A stretch of DNA of 64,000 nucleotides from Nereocystis luetkeana (taxonomy: Eukaryota > Sar > Phaeophyceae > Laminariales > Laminariaceae). Both the position numbers and the translations under genes were made by a program. Under the pieces are notes generated by a model. That model ran no database searches, had not been told where the DNA came from, and saw only the letters and a program-made list of their open reading frames with translations. The stretch spans positions 5,197,567-5,261,566 of the forward strand of contig JARUPZ010000026.1 of NCBI GenBank assembly GCA_031213475.1, given 5' to 3'. Position 1 is the stretch's first letter, and every line of letters begins with the position of its first letter. Shown piece by piece: positions 21,959-32,589 of this stretch.

Positions 21959-24900
21959 CAGCGTTCGACAAAGTGAAAGGAAAATGCATTCGTTGCTTGG
22001 AACCCGGGCACACCTCGTCCCAGTGCAAGGCTCGCATCCCCCCTGCACCAGAACAGACATCAGGCGGAGGTGCGCAAGGCCAGAACAACGGCGGTGAGAC
22101 TGTGTGTTGTCTTGCGAAGTGCATGCTTGGTACTAACGATGACTCGTGTAATGAGGAACGTAGTGATTGCATAGGTGAGCAGTGGATAGCGGACAGTGGT
22201 GCATATTTTCACGTGACCCATTCAGCTGACATTTTGAGCGATGTAAGAGTGTGCGAAGACAAGGTTAGAATCGGTGACAACCATTTGATCGACGTGGTAG
22301 GGTACGGAACGCTGACTGTTGTATTCCCAGGAGATCTGACTGTCAAGCTGTTGGATGTGGCCTACGTGCCGGAAATCGCATTTAACTTGTTTTCGCTGAT
22401 GATGGCTGCGCACAAGTAGGGAGTAACAATTACGACTGAGGAGAAAGACATACGCATTTCTCTTTTCAATGGGAGGTTGAGGTTTGACGATGATGGATCC
22501 AGGTTACTCCGGATTCGCCTACAGGATAGAGCCAGACGACGGCTATGTGCCGTTCCCCCTTGAAACCCCCAACCCTCCCGAGACTTGTGTTGAATATGGT
22601 TGCGATGTTCCCCTTGCTTTTCCCCTGCTTGCACCCGGTAATACCGCGTCTACTGAGACTAGTGTAGACATCAACGTTTTTCACTGCGTGCAAGGTCACT
22701 CGAATGAACTACTCTTGCGAGAGACCGCGAAATCACTCGGTCTAGAACTGGTAGGTAAACTTAAGCCCTGTACGGGATGTTCTATGGCGAAAGGCTACCG
22801 CAAGCCTATCCCTAACAGCACTAAATCACGCGCGACAGAGAAGTTGGGGAGAGTTTTTGTTGACCTCAGCGGACCTAAGAGAACACCTTCCCTGACGGGT
22901 GCGCGGTATGTCATGCTTGTGAAGGATGACTACTCTCGCCACGCGTGGGTGTATTTTCTGAAGCATAAATCGGATTCAGGGGACGCATTTAGGAAGTTTT
23001 TGGCTGACGCGCGCGCCGACGGAGTACCCTCTGAAGTTGAGATAGTAAGGTCTGATAACGGGGGGGAGTTCTTCGGTGGTGAGTTTGGAGCGGTGTGCAA
23101 ACAGTATTGCATCAAGCAGGAATTCACCAATGCCGATAGCCCTATGCAGAACGGTGTAGTAGAGAGAGCGCTAGGTATCATCCAGAACGCGGGACTTGCC
23201 ACGTGCATCCAAGCGCCCATCATATTTCCTCACATTCAACTGCCGCCGACTAAATCCCTGTGGGCGGAAGCGGTGCACTGGGCTTGTGACGCCCTGAACC
23301 ACACCGCGACCACTGCAAACCCCGGGAACCGGTCGCCGCACGAAATGTGGTACGGAACTGCCGCACCTGCTTCACCGCACCCATTCCTTCGCCCAGCATT
23401 CTGTCGCTGGAAACGCCCGTCGAAGTCGCACCCCCGGGCCGAAAGCTGTTTTTACCTCGGGCCGGGCATCGACCACCCAAGTGACTCTGTGCGGATGCTC
23501 ACGCGGGCGAACAAGGTGGTGGAAACAAGGGACGTGACCTGGGAGGCAACGCTTAGTACAGGAGCGCCGTCGCCCCCGCTGCCGGAGAGGCCGGAACAGG
23601 GAGGGGCCGTGGACCTAGAAGAAGCGCCTGAGCCGGGAGGGACGGATGACTATGAATCCGCCCCGACGACTCCACTGCCGGTGTTGGGGAGGGGAATTCC
23701 TCACCAACTCCGTGCGGTGTCTCCGATGACGCAAGCTGGCGGCGATTTGCAAGCCGAAAGTGAGGAGCTGAACGATTCATCAACGGTCAGCAGCGAACCG
23801 CCCGAAAGCGACACTTCATCTCGAGATGACGACGATGCGTCCTCCTCTGACGATGGAGCTCCGACCCCGACTGCTATCCGGACTGCTGCGCGCCAACTTG
23901 GAGCACACATGTCAGGACCGGGCGATGGTGAAGAGATTCGGGAGGAAAGCACGAGAGCGCAGACCAGAGCGCTCAACCGGGAAGCGGCAACGGGGCTGAT
24001 CAGTACGATCGGACCCTGTGAGGGAGGCCGCATATTCCATGCGCTACTGGCGGCGCAAGACACACGCGGTGAACCTACTCGGTTGCCGGATTGTCTCCTC
24101 AAGGAGGCGGAACCGGAACCGACGTCTTACTCCGCGGCGCGTTCATCAATCGACTCTGGCGTTTGGGTGGAGGCTATACAAGCGGAATTTGATGGACTAG
24201 AGGCCGCTGACACCTTCACTGAGATTTCCGAAGTTCCGGCGGGTAGCAATATTGTGGAATCAAAGTGGCTCTTGAAGTGGAAGGGCGACGAGCATGGCAT
24301 GATCGATAGAGCTAAGGCGAGATTGGTAGCTAAGGGCTACAGTCGGGTAGAGGGAGTTGACTACTTTGATATGTTTGCCCCTACTGCATCAACCACGTCT
24401 AACCGCATCGTTGCCGCAATGGCATGCAAACTTGACTGGGACTTGAGGCACTTGGACGTTGACCAGGTCTTTATTCAGTCAGAGTTGGATACCGAAATTT
24501 TCTCAAGATTGCCCCCTGGGTGTGGGCGGTTATCGGGTAAGGTAGTCCGACTCAACAAAGCTCTTTATGGGCTGAAGCAGAGTGGTCGCTCGTGGTATAA
24601 GCTACTGTCGTCAACCTTGGTTGAGTGTGGTTTTGAGCAGTGCTTGGTAGACCCGAAGTCTTTCGACTGATGGTGAATGACGAGGTTGCAGCGATGCTGG
24701 TGGTCCACGTGGACGACATCAAGATCGCAGCCACCAAGAAAATCACGGATTCAGTAGTGGCGGATCTGAACAAGAGATTCCCTACGAAACATCTTGGCGA
24801 GGTTACGTGGTAGATGGGTAGGGAGTACAAGAGAGAAGGGGACCTTGGAGATTTCGCAGACTCAGTTTATTCGAAATGTTGTCGAACGTTTTGGAATCAC

Positions 24901-25662
24901 GAAAATCAGCCCCATCCCCGCTTCTCCGTCATTGGACCTCAGGCACGTGAGTGGCGAGGACCCTGCGGTGGACGCGAGATACCGCGAAATGGTGGGGAGT
25001 CTGATGTGGATTGAAAATCAGACGAGGCCGGACATCGCCAACGCAGTACGGGCGGTTGCGAGGTTTTTACATGACCCTAGGGAGGTACATGTTAAGGCGG
25101 CTAGGAAAATAATCGAGTACCTGAGCGCAACGGCTCACTTGGGTCTGGCGTTCAGGAAGGACAGTAAACTAGAGGAAGTGCAGTTAGAATATGACTTGGA
25201 GACGTACGTGGACGCGGACTACGCTCACAAGGCCAACGATAGGCGTTCGGTCTCTAGCGTGGCTGTCTGTTGCGGGGGTACACTTGTGTCGTGGTTTCTA
25301 GGACGCAGAAGTGCGTCACCCCGTTAACTACCGAGGCGGAGTACGTAGCCATGGCCGATGGAGTGAAGGAAGCCCTTTACGTGAGAGGAGTGTTGGTTTT
25401 TCTGATGCCCAGTCTGGGGTCGCCGAGTATTGGAGGGTTTGAAGACAACAAAGGGGCGATAGACTTGGCCAAAAACCCATTAAGCTCATCCAACAACAAG
25501 CACATCGATGTACGGTACCATTTTCTGCGCGAGTTGGTGGGGGCGGGAGACTTGTCGGTTAAGTGTCTCCGGACGGACGACCAGCATGCGGACATTCTCA
25601 CGAAGGCTATTGGCAAAGAGAGTTTTGAGAAACACCGCGATTTTCTGTTAGGGATACAGTAA
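21958..25662 (+). pseudogene. pol: copia Pol region (zinc knuckle, protease, integrase, RT, RNase H)
   Basis: In order: a CCHC zinc knuckle C-x2-C-x4-H-x4-C (21,984-22,026); aspartic protease D-S-G in WIADSGAYFHVTHS (~22,186); the integrase H-C-x2-G-H...C-x2-C zinc region (~22,680-22,785); integrase catalytic D (22,862), D (23,054) and E (23,162); a Pro/Glu-rich linker; RVT_2 reverse transcriptase from ~24,160 with D-V-D-Q-V-F and the V-D-D box (24,709-24,717); RNase H with YVDADYA (~25,203) and ending at TAA after 25,662. Breaks: TAG at 22,418, a shift near 22,510, a shift near 24,660, TAG near 24,811, a shift near 24,837 and one near 25,310. Every catalytic residue named is still present. 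Confidence 0.92.
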
Positions 25663-25730
25663 TTTGTTGTTTGTGGATGGTGTGTGTTTGTGCTATCGAG
25701 GCTTGTTAGTTGATCCAGCGCCAGGGAGGG

Positions 25731-26099
25731 TGTTCGATATAGTTTGTCTCAACGAACAGCCTAGCAATAAGTTACGGTTACATACGTTGTGTCACGGAGG
25801 TAAAGTTACAGGGATCGTCTCGTAGATCACTCACGAGCAGTCCCACGGGTATGTACGAGTAGGCACTATTCGAGGAGGTTTAGGTATTCGACTACGAGCG
25901 GTTGTTACTGGGCTGTGGAGAGTTGACCCACATGACCCACTCCACCTTTCCCCCTGCATTCGTCTGCCCCTTTCCGGGCCGACATAATAAAGACATCTTG
26001 AACTATCTTCTACACACTGCGTGTTGCAGTGCCTCGCTCAAAGCCTAGTGTGGCTGTTGGGAGCTTGTCCATCCATCGCATATCAGCGCTAATTGAACA
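25731..26099 (+). repeat. 3' LTR
   Basis: 369 bp, TGTTCGATATAGTTTG... to ...GCGCTAATTGAACA. It carries the same AATAAA at 25,986-25,991. It is followed by the TGTAT target duplication. Confidence 0.96.
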
Positions 26100-26104
26100 T
26101 GTAT

Positions 26105-26559
26105 GTCATGTCTGGTTGCAGAGTTTTCGTCTTCAAATTATGTGTGTGGAACTCGGCCACCGTGCGCTTGCCAAACGGTCGTAGAAACTTTATCGGAACT
26201 TTGTCCGAACGCTTCGAGCTCCTCCTATTATATGTTCCTCTTCGACCCTGGGTGTCCCATCTTTCGTTTATTTGGCACCCATTTCGTTTTTTTTTAGGCC
26301 CTCTGGGATTTAAAAAAACAAAAAGTGAAGACGGAGGTATCGGGATCTCTACTTCTAATTTTTTGAATTTGATTATTAATCATAAAACTCACGTGCTCTT
26401 TAGTTCTGCTCTTCGTTTTTTATTTCGTTTTTGTTTTTGTTTTTTGCCCTCGCTAAGACCGGCCCTGAGAGACACAAGTTATGTGGTCCCAGAAGTGCAG
26501 ATTTTTCGTCTTCAAATTATTATCCCGGATTTCAAGGTGGAAACCAGGATACACACGAC
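26105..26559. other. Intergenic between the copia element and the LINE
   Basis: The words TTTTCGTCTTCAAATTAT at ~26,124 and ~26,503 repeat about 380 bp apart, so a small duplicated sequence is present. No coding region is recognised. It may be the eroded 5' part of the following LINE, but I cannot align it. Confidence 0.4.
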
Positions 26560-28159
26560 CAAATCCAGTATTTGTTACAGGTGTGTGCGTACTGCTACTG
26601 TGTTTTTCATATATCACAAGTGCAGGAAAGGCCAAGAACATTTACGATATAGGAGATGCGCCCACGATGGCGTACAGTACGATGCGGGCATAGTATCGAG
26701 ATCACCCAACGGTCTGGAGAGGATGATGACGGTGATCGTGTCTACATGTGCCGCTTTCGGCCTGACGGTCTCGGAGGCCAAGACAGAGATAATGTGTCTG
26801 CAAAGGAAAGATGGGGGGAACGTGCCGTTCACCGTCACCGCAGCCGGCCAAGTAAGTGTACAAACAAACGACCGAGTTTGTGTATCTGGGCGGGGCTATC
26901 AGCGCGGATTGGACGGGCAGAAGTGTCGAGGTAACGCGCAGACTCCAGAGGGCATGGGCATGCTTCGGACGGTATAAGATGGAAATCTATGACCGCCCGG
27001 GTGTGCGCCTACGCCTGAACGTGTGAATGCTGAGAGCCGAGGTGATCGAAACGTTGCTCTACGGTTGCGTTACTTGGAGCCCGAACAAGACTGATTACGG
27101 TAGGCTACGGGAGGTCCACCACAAGATGCTCCTCTGATGCATCGGCTGGCGAAAACGAAAGCGCGAAGACCACATTCTATCCTATGCTAGCGCGCTTCTC
27201 AGGACAAAATCTGAGAGCGTTGAGACGACGGTACGCAGACGTAGGCTCTTGTTTGCGGGCTTTGTGACACGCATGGGAGAGGGGCGTCAGCCGAAGAGGG
27301 TGATGTGTGGGGAGATGGTTGGGGGTAAGGGTTACTCCGGAGGACAGGAGTGGGACTGGATGAGGTACCTTGAGGAGGACCTCAAGGAGTTCGGCATCAA
27401 GCTCGAAGGGTGGCGCAAGGCAGCACAGAAAGCCGGCAGATGGTTCCGACGGGTCGAGGAAGGGGCGGAGGCCTTCATGCGGAAATGGCATGCAGATGAG
27501 AAGGAGGCATCGGCAGGACGGCATAGAATAGCTGCAACCACGACCACAGCCGTTGACGCCAACGAGAGTGCGCAGAATGGCAGGGAAGAGGGGGGGGGCG
27601 AACGGGAGACGAGGGGGAATGGGTGGGGGAGGGGGGGGAGGCGGTCTGCCCAACAGACTGAAGCCTGGTTATGGCCATCATCGTCATGATGCACTCCCTT
27701 CTTTGGGATCCAAGTAACTAGCATGGTGCCACCTGGGCAACTTTGCGTGTCTGTATGCTCCAGTGCCTGCCTTTCGTAAAATTTTCTTTCCCCCCCGCCC
27801 GTGATTATCGCTTTTTGTCCCTTCTTTTTTTCATTTTTCTTTCATTCCCGTGTGTACCTCTTTGTGTCTCTGTTAGTCTGGTCCGTTTTGCCTTTTTCGC
27901 GTTTTGCTATCTGCTTCTGTTTTTGTTTTGTTTTGTTTTTTTTTGCTTCGCTTCATCTTCTTTTTTAGGGTTTTCTCTGCTATTAATAGTCTCCCTTTTG
28001 CTTCCCTGGTGTACGCAGTGGTGGAGTGCGTATGCTTGTTTTTCGTTTTTGCCTCTGTTTTACTACCGAGGTATTTCTTCCACTCCAGAGTTATTGGAGC
28101 CTGTCCTGCGACCACGGACTGCATTGTATTGTTAGTTAATGTGATAACAACAACAGCAG
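26560..28159 (+). mobile_element. Decayed LINE: RT C-terminal part plus 3'UTR and (ACA)n tail
   Basis: The coding part (~26,640-27,690) is recognisable as the C-terminal part of a LINE reverse transcriptase. AGIVSRSPNGLERMMTVIV and FGLTVSEAKTEIMCL follow the catalytic loop, then ETLLYGCVTWS and KMLL-CIGWRKR. The ~470-bp 3'UTR (27,690-28,159) contains GCATGGTGCCACCTGGGCAA and CCTGTCCTGCGACCACGGAC and ends in GATAACAACAACAGCAG. Its 3'UTR is the source sequence of the truncated copies at 3392, 14,632 and 18,409. The 5' end cannot be placed. Confidence 0.85.
26640..27690 (+). pseudogene. LINE reverse transcriptase, broken
   Basis: The catalytic box expected as Y-A-D-D before A-G-I-V reads Q-Y-D, so part of it is deleted and the enzyme would be inactive. 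Downstream a frame change occurs near 26,870. In-frame stops lie at ~27,025 and ~27,137. From ~27,140 the frame is open to 27,689 and ends in a low-complexity Gly/Arg tail. This is the thumb and C-terminal region of a non-LTR retrotransposon ORF2; I do not assign a clade. Confidence 0.8.
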
Positions 28160-28736
28160 TACGTAGTAGAGGTTCGTTCGTGGTCGTTCGTTCAGCATAA
28201 TACAAAATAATCCGTATTCGCCCAGCATGGTGCATCGAATATATGACTACTGCAGGTATTACCGAGGTCGCGCCTTATTACCACCAATTACTAGTATTAA
28301 AAGCAAGTAAAATGTCATCGTACCGGGTACGAGAGCACAGCAACACACGCCGAACCAGAAAGTACGAACAAAAGACACACAAGGAAACAAAAAACGAAAA
28401 TTAACTGAATAAAAGTGACCAGAAAGAGTGCTAAAGGAACAGCATCCATTCTCAGGAGGAATGGAGCTGTAGAGTTCTCCATATGGTAGATACATAGTTT
28501 TCTTGGAATATTCTCCATTACAGCAGGCAAACAAAACCGAACCCAGCTTGGCTCACCTGATCCCATCCGAATCTGATCCCACCCGGATGTGATCCTATTT
28601 GGCACCCTGTTCCCGCCCACAAGGTGCAGAAATGTGATTAGCCCTCCGCAGGAGCCGCCGGAGGCCGTAAGCGCGAAGTGCGAACCATAAACGGTCAGAA
28701 ATCGTCAAACAGTCAAACTCGTGTCGGATGCCAAAG
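28160..28736. other. Intergenic, no gene recognised
   Basis: AT-rich on the left, with short frames only. GATCCCATCCGAATCTGATC near 28,558 is an imperfect local repeat of GATCC-x5-ATCTGATCC. Nothing else is visible. Confidence 0.4.
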
Positions 28737-28983
28737 AAGAAAAAAGCGTCGCAACCCGGGAATTGAACACAGGATCGAGATCATGGCGCTGAGCGCCATA
28801 TAGACCGCGGAGCTGTATCACCCCCTCAAAAATCGTCGGATGCGAAAAAATATATAAATAAGCGTCGCAACCCGGGAATTGAACACAGGATCGAAATCAT
28901 GTGCTGGGCACCATAGACCGCGGAGCTATATCCCCCACGAAATCATTGTGCTGGGCACCATAGACCGCGGAGCTGTATCTCCC
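28737..28983 (-). repeat. Three tandem tRNA-like units
   Basis: On the minus strand, three units contain AGCTCCGCGGTCTATGG (D-arm-like). Two continue to CCTGTGTTCAATTCCCGGGT (T-arm/B-box-like) and GCGACGC. The unit at 28,815-28,746 ends in T6, a polymerase III terminator. The second spans 28,935-28,864 and the third (28,983-28,938) is a 5' half only. Acceptor stems do not close well and no standard anticodon loop can be placed with confidence, so these are tRNA pseudogenes or tRNA-derived SINE heads. Confidence 0.6.
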
Positions 28984-30084
28984 CCCCGCCCCCCCACCTC
29001 CCCCACACTTTTTCGGGTTATTTATTGTCGCAGTACGAACATACCTGGTATACAGATGGTAGGAATATTCCTCGGGAAAATTAATACATTTACGAAGTGG
29101 TGAACCCAGCTCGAACGGAGAACTATTGCACGCACGGATCAGTACGAAGGAGAGGAAACTATCGGTAGCAGGATGGCGGAGGGAGGAAGGAAACAACGAC
29201 AGAAACTATCCTCGAAGTAATCAAGAAATAAGACACACGAGGGGAAAGAGAAAACCGGACTCAAGGCGGTGATCGTAAAAGGGGTTCCCGTCTCGGCTGC
29301 CAAACCGATTCGGGGACCTTGCGGCACCCTCTGTCGTCTCCTTCCTACACTCGCCAATAGCGGTCACATGCGTGTGTCAGTAGTGCTGTTGTCGTGCCCT
29401 CTTCGTTGAGCAACTCTACAAAAGACAAACACAAAACTACTAGGATTCAAGGGCTTGTCAGATCGATACATCACCACCCGATATATCAATAGTTTTGTTT
29501 CTGCAGTCGTCGACAGCTGTATCAGTACGGCTGCCCCCTCCCCCCCCTCCCCGCCTGTTGTCGCTGCTCTTGGTGTCTTGAGCTGCGTGGCGTAGCCAGC
29601 TCCTCTCCGTCTCGCCCCTGAGCCTCTTAGCCATGAAACAGTCCGCCGCTTCGACGACGCCTCGAACAGCGGAGGAGAGCTTTCCGTGGACCTCTCCGCG
29701 ACTAACCCTAAGGTATAGAAAGGTTTGCGAGGTAGGCCACTGCTGTTGCTGGCTTTCGAGCTTGAGGCAAGTGATTGTGTCTCACTTCTAATAGCCGGCG
29801 GCTAGCTGTAATCGGTGACTCGCTCCGCTCTCACCGCTGTGGAGTCTATCTATGTGCAGGATCGATTTGTAGGGCTTACAGGTCCGGGGGTTAGCAGGTC
29901 CTGGTGGCTGGTGATCCGACTCGGGGAGAAATCGGGCCTCGCGGGCCCTAGTTCGTCGACTCGAGTAGATCAAAAGGAGCATCCGGATTTTCGTGACAAA
30001 AATGACAACATCGAAATGCGGGGAAACGAAATGGGCACAACACAAAAAGCCATCGAATATACACTGCTCCGCCCCTATACATAT
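28984..30084. other. Intergenic, unique sequence
   Basis: Moderate GC with no recognisable gene. There is a perfect TACCTGGTA at 29,042-29,050. This is the last such word before the satellite block. Confidence 0.4.
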
Positions 30085-32570
30085 ACAACCAAGCTCAAAC
30101 CCAAGAAACAGTCGCAATCGCAACTCTATCGTTCACCGTATCTTCAGCCTCAACCCCAAGTCCAGTCTGAGCTCTAGATCCGCGTTACCCCAGTCCAAGC
30201 TCCGCACGCGGTCCAATGTTTCCTGCCTGTTGGAGCCCCAGCCCCTACCCCAGCCCTAGCCTTCTTGTCAGTTCCAAACCCAGTCTGTGTCCCAGCCCTG
30301 GCCCCAACTTTACGTCAGCCCTGGCGGAAGCCTCATTCCGGGCACCTGTCTCGGCTTCAGACTTTGTCTGCCGGCTGGTTGTGAGCCCAGTCGAGACCCA
30401 CAGTTGTAGTCGTTGTCTCAGTTCAACCCAGAGCCCCAGCTATGGCCGAAGGACGTTAAGACAAACCAACCCTAAACCCCTAGTCAGCTCCGTATCAATC
30501 CGGGGTCGGGTCTGAGACTCAGCCCAAGCCCCTAGTTAAAGCTAGGGCTTCAGCCCCATGCTCAGCCCGGGCCTAACCTGTAGACACAACTCCCATCTGG
30601 TCCAAGTCTAAGGCTCACCTCCATTTCTAAACCCAGCCCTAGCCCCATCTTTATCTCCAGCTCCAATTATGGCTCTAGCTTCCGGCTTGAACCTAGCTCT
30701 AGCTTCAGCACCAGTCCTGGCCTAAGCCCGTCCCCAATTCCAACCCTACCCCATCGCCTCTCTGCCCGTCACAGCCCTAACCTAAGCTCAAGCCCCAGCT
30801 CCATACACAGACTCCACCCCAGAGCTAGTCCAGACCGAGGCTCAGGGTCAGTTCCAGGTCCGGCCCAAGCCTCCGCCTCAGTGTTGATCCAGCACAGGAC
30901 CAGCCTAATTCCTCAGCCCCAGCCGCAGCCCCACTTCCAGCCCAACCACCGCCCAATCACTATACCTTTCTTCAGCGTCAGAGCTTTCATTAGCCCCATT
31001 CCAAACCCCCTTCCACCCCCCAGCCAAAGACCTATCTTCTGAACCACTCGACCATCTGTAGCCTTCTCTAACGCTTTGGCTAGTATCTGAGAAACACAAT
31101 AGAAACGCGGTACTTGATGCTCTGTGTCAAGACATAGGTACGGCCGTGCTGTAAGAAACAGTGCTGTTTCGCTAGAATATTGACGAAGAAGCGCTCGTAT
31201 GCGTAGAGTGGGATAACGGTCGAGGTTCGCATCTACTGAAGGGAAAACGTAGGTAAGGGGTTTAGAGTAAGGCTGAAGGCGTGAAACCTCATCGCCCATT
31301 AACATAAACGATACCCCCGTACGTTCTATGATAATGTGGACAGCTCGCTCGTCCAGACACAGCAGAACATGTTGCACAAGCTTAAGCGCAAACCCCAGTG
31401 TCGAGCCAAGCCCCAAGATCCAGCCACACCTCCGGCCACATACCGAGGTACAGTCATAGTGGCAGGCTCAGCCCCAAGCCCAGATCTACCATTCTACCTA
31501 GTCCTGGCACCAATTCCAACCACGGCCAAGGTGTACAGCTAGCGCGGCCCCAACACACGTACGAGCCTCAGCTGTAGCTCTAGCAGAAGTGTCGGCTCGG
31601 GTTCGAGAGGCATCCCCAGCTCAAGTCTGAAAAACAGCCCCAGCCATTGTTTTCGCCTCAGCCGCGGCCTATTAATAGTGGCAGTCCTAACCGCAGCTGT
31701 GACCCCAACCTCAGCCCCAGGCCCTGATTCGCACCCAGTCCGAATCGTAGCCTCATCTATAGGCTCACTCCCAGCTCCAGCCCTCGACCACATTCAGGTC
31801 CAACCGTATGCCCCCTCGCGAGCTCTAATATGCGCCTCAGCCGCGTCCCAGGCACCGGTCGCAGCTTCCGTCCTACTGTAGCTCCAGCCCCAACCTGGTT
31901 CAAGCTGTGACCTCTGCGATAGACCCCCGTCCTTAGCTTGAGCTCAAAGCCTAACCGTGCAAGCAATATCGACACCAGCCCCGACATATGGTACGTCTTC
32001 AGCTACAAGCCTATTCTGGGCCCCAGGTGGACGCGGTCACTAGCAGCCAACTCACCCCAGGTCCCCAACCTAGCCTAGGCCCCACGCACCAGTTCCCGCT
32101 ATGGCTCCAGTCTGGCGCCGGCCCCACGCCATGTAAGTCATAACTACCGCTTTAATTCAAATGCCAACCCAGGCCCACTCTCACCTTCAACGTCAGCGAA
32201 AGCCCGAGCTTCAACCCCAGCGTAAACAGTCGCCGTCCCCCCAGCCTGGGGCACACCCCAACCCAAACCCCAATTCCTCCGCCAGCCCTCACTCCCAGCC
32301 CTCATACCCGCCTTAGATCCGTGTCCATCCCAAGGCGAAGCTCGTGTCCCCATCGGACCCTCACCTCGAGCCCCAATTTAGTTCCAAACCCACGTGCAAG
32401 CTCCAGCGATGGCCCCAGCAGTCACAGTCCCAGCCCCAGCATGGGCTTCATCTCTGCCCCAGGCTGGTCATCACTTCATTCTTGGGCCAAACCCTACGAC
32501 TTGTCTTTTCCGGCTTCAGCCCACGGACAAACTGCCGATTGGCATCGTTTGACTTTGGTACGAGGTCGTT
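30085..32570. repeat. Degenerate hexamer satellite, C-rich arm
   Basis: Long runs of CCCCAG/CCAGCC/CCTAGC-type hexamers with heavy substitution (AGCCCCAGCTCCAGCC and relatives) lie on the plus strand. Frames of 60-120 codons (Pro/Ser/Ala-rich or their complements) arise from the six-base periodicity and are not genes. A non-repetitive island interrupts it at about 31,030-31,400. Confidence 0.85.
31041..31388 (-). other. Protein-like island inside the satellite (possible captured exon)
   Basis: About 116 codons stay open with ordinary amino-acid composition, from L-V-Q-H-V-L-L-C-L-D through a GVSFMLMGDEVSRLQPYSK segment and DRYPTLRIRALLRQY to K-A-T-D-G-R. The surrounding satellite is low complexity, but this stretch has hydrophobic/charged alternation and mixed codon use like real coding DNA. 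The open frame extends into satellite on both sides. I do not recognise a family. It could be an exon remnant of an inserted gene or element, or chance. Confidence 0.3.
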
Positions 32571-32589
32571 TTCGCGTATTTCATGGTTA

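Larger units (their letters stand above)
20405..26099 (+). mobile_element. Complete Ty1/copia LTR retrotransposon, coding-dead
   Basis: Two direct LTRs (20,405-20,774 and 25,731-26,099) both begin TGTTC and end GAACA. A 5-bp target duplication TGTAT lies directly outside them (20,400-20,404 and 26,100-26,104). The order inside is Gag, zinc knuckle, protease, integrase, reverse transcriptase, RNase H, which defines the Ty1/copia type. A purine tract CAGGGAGGG lies against the right LTR. No match to the usual initiator-methionine tRNA primer site is visible after the left LTR. Nonsense and frameshift changes interrupt the coding region, so this copy cannot be autonomous. Confidence 0.97.
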
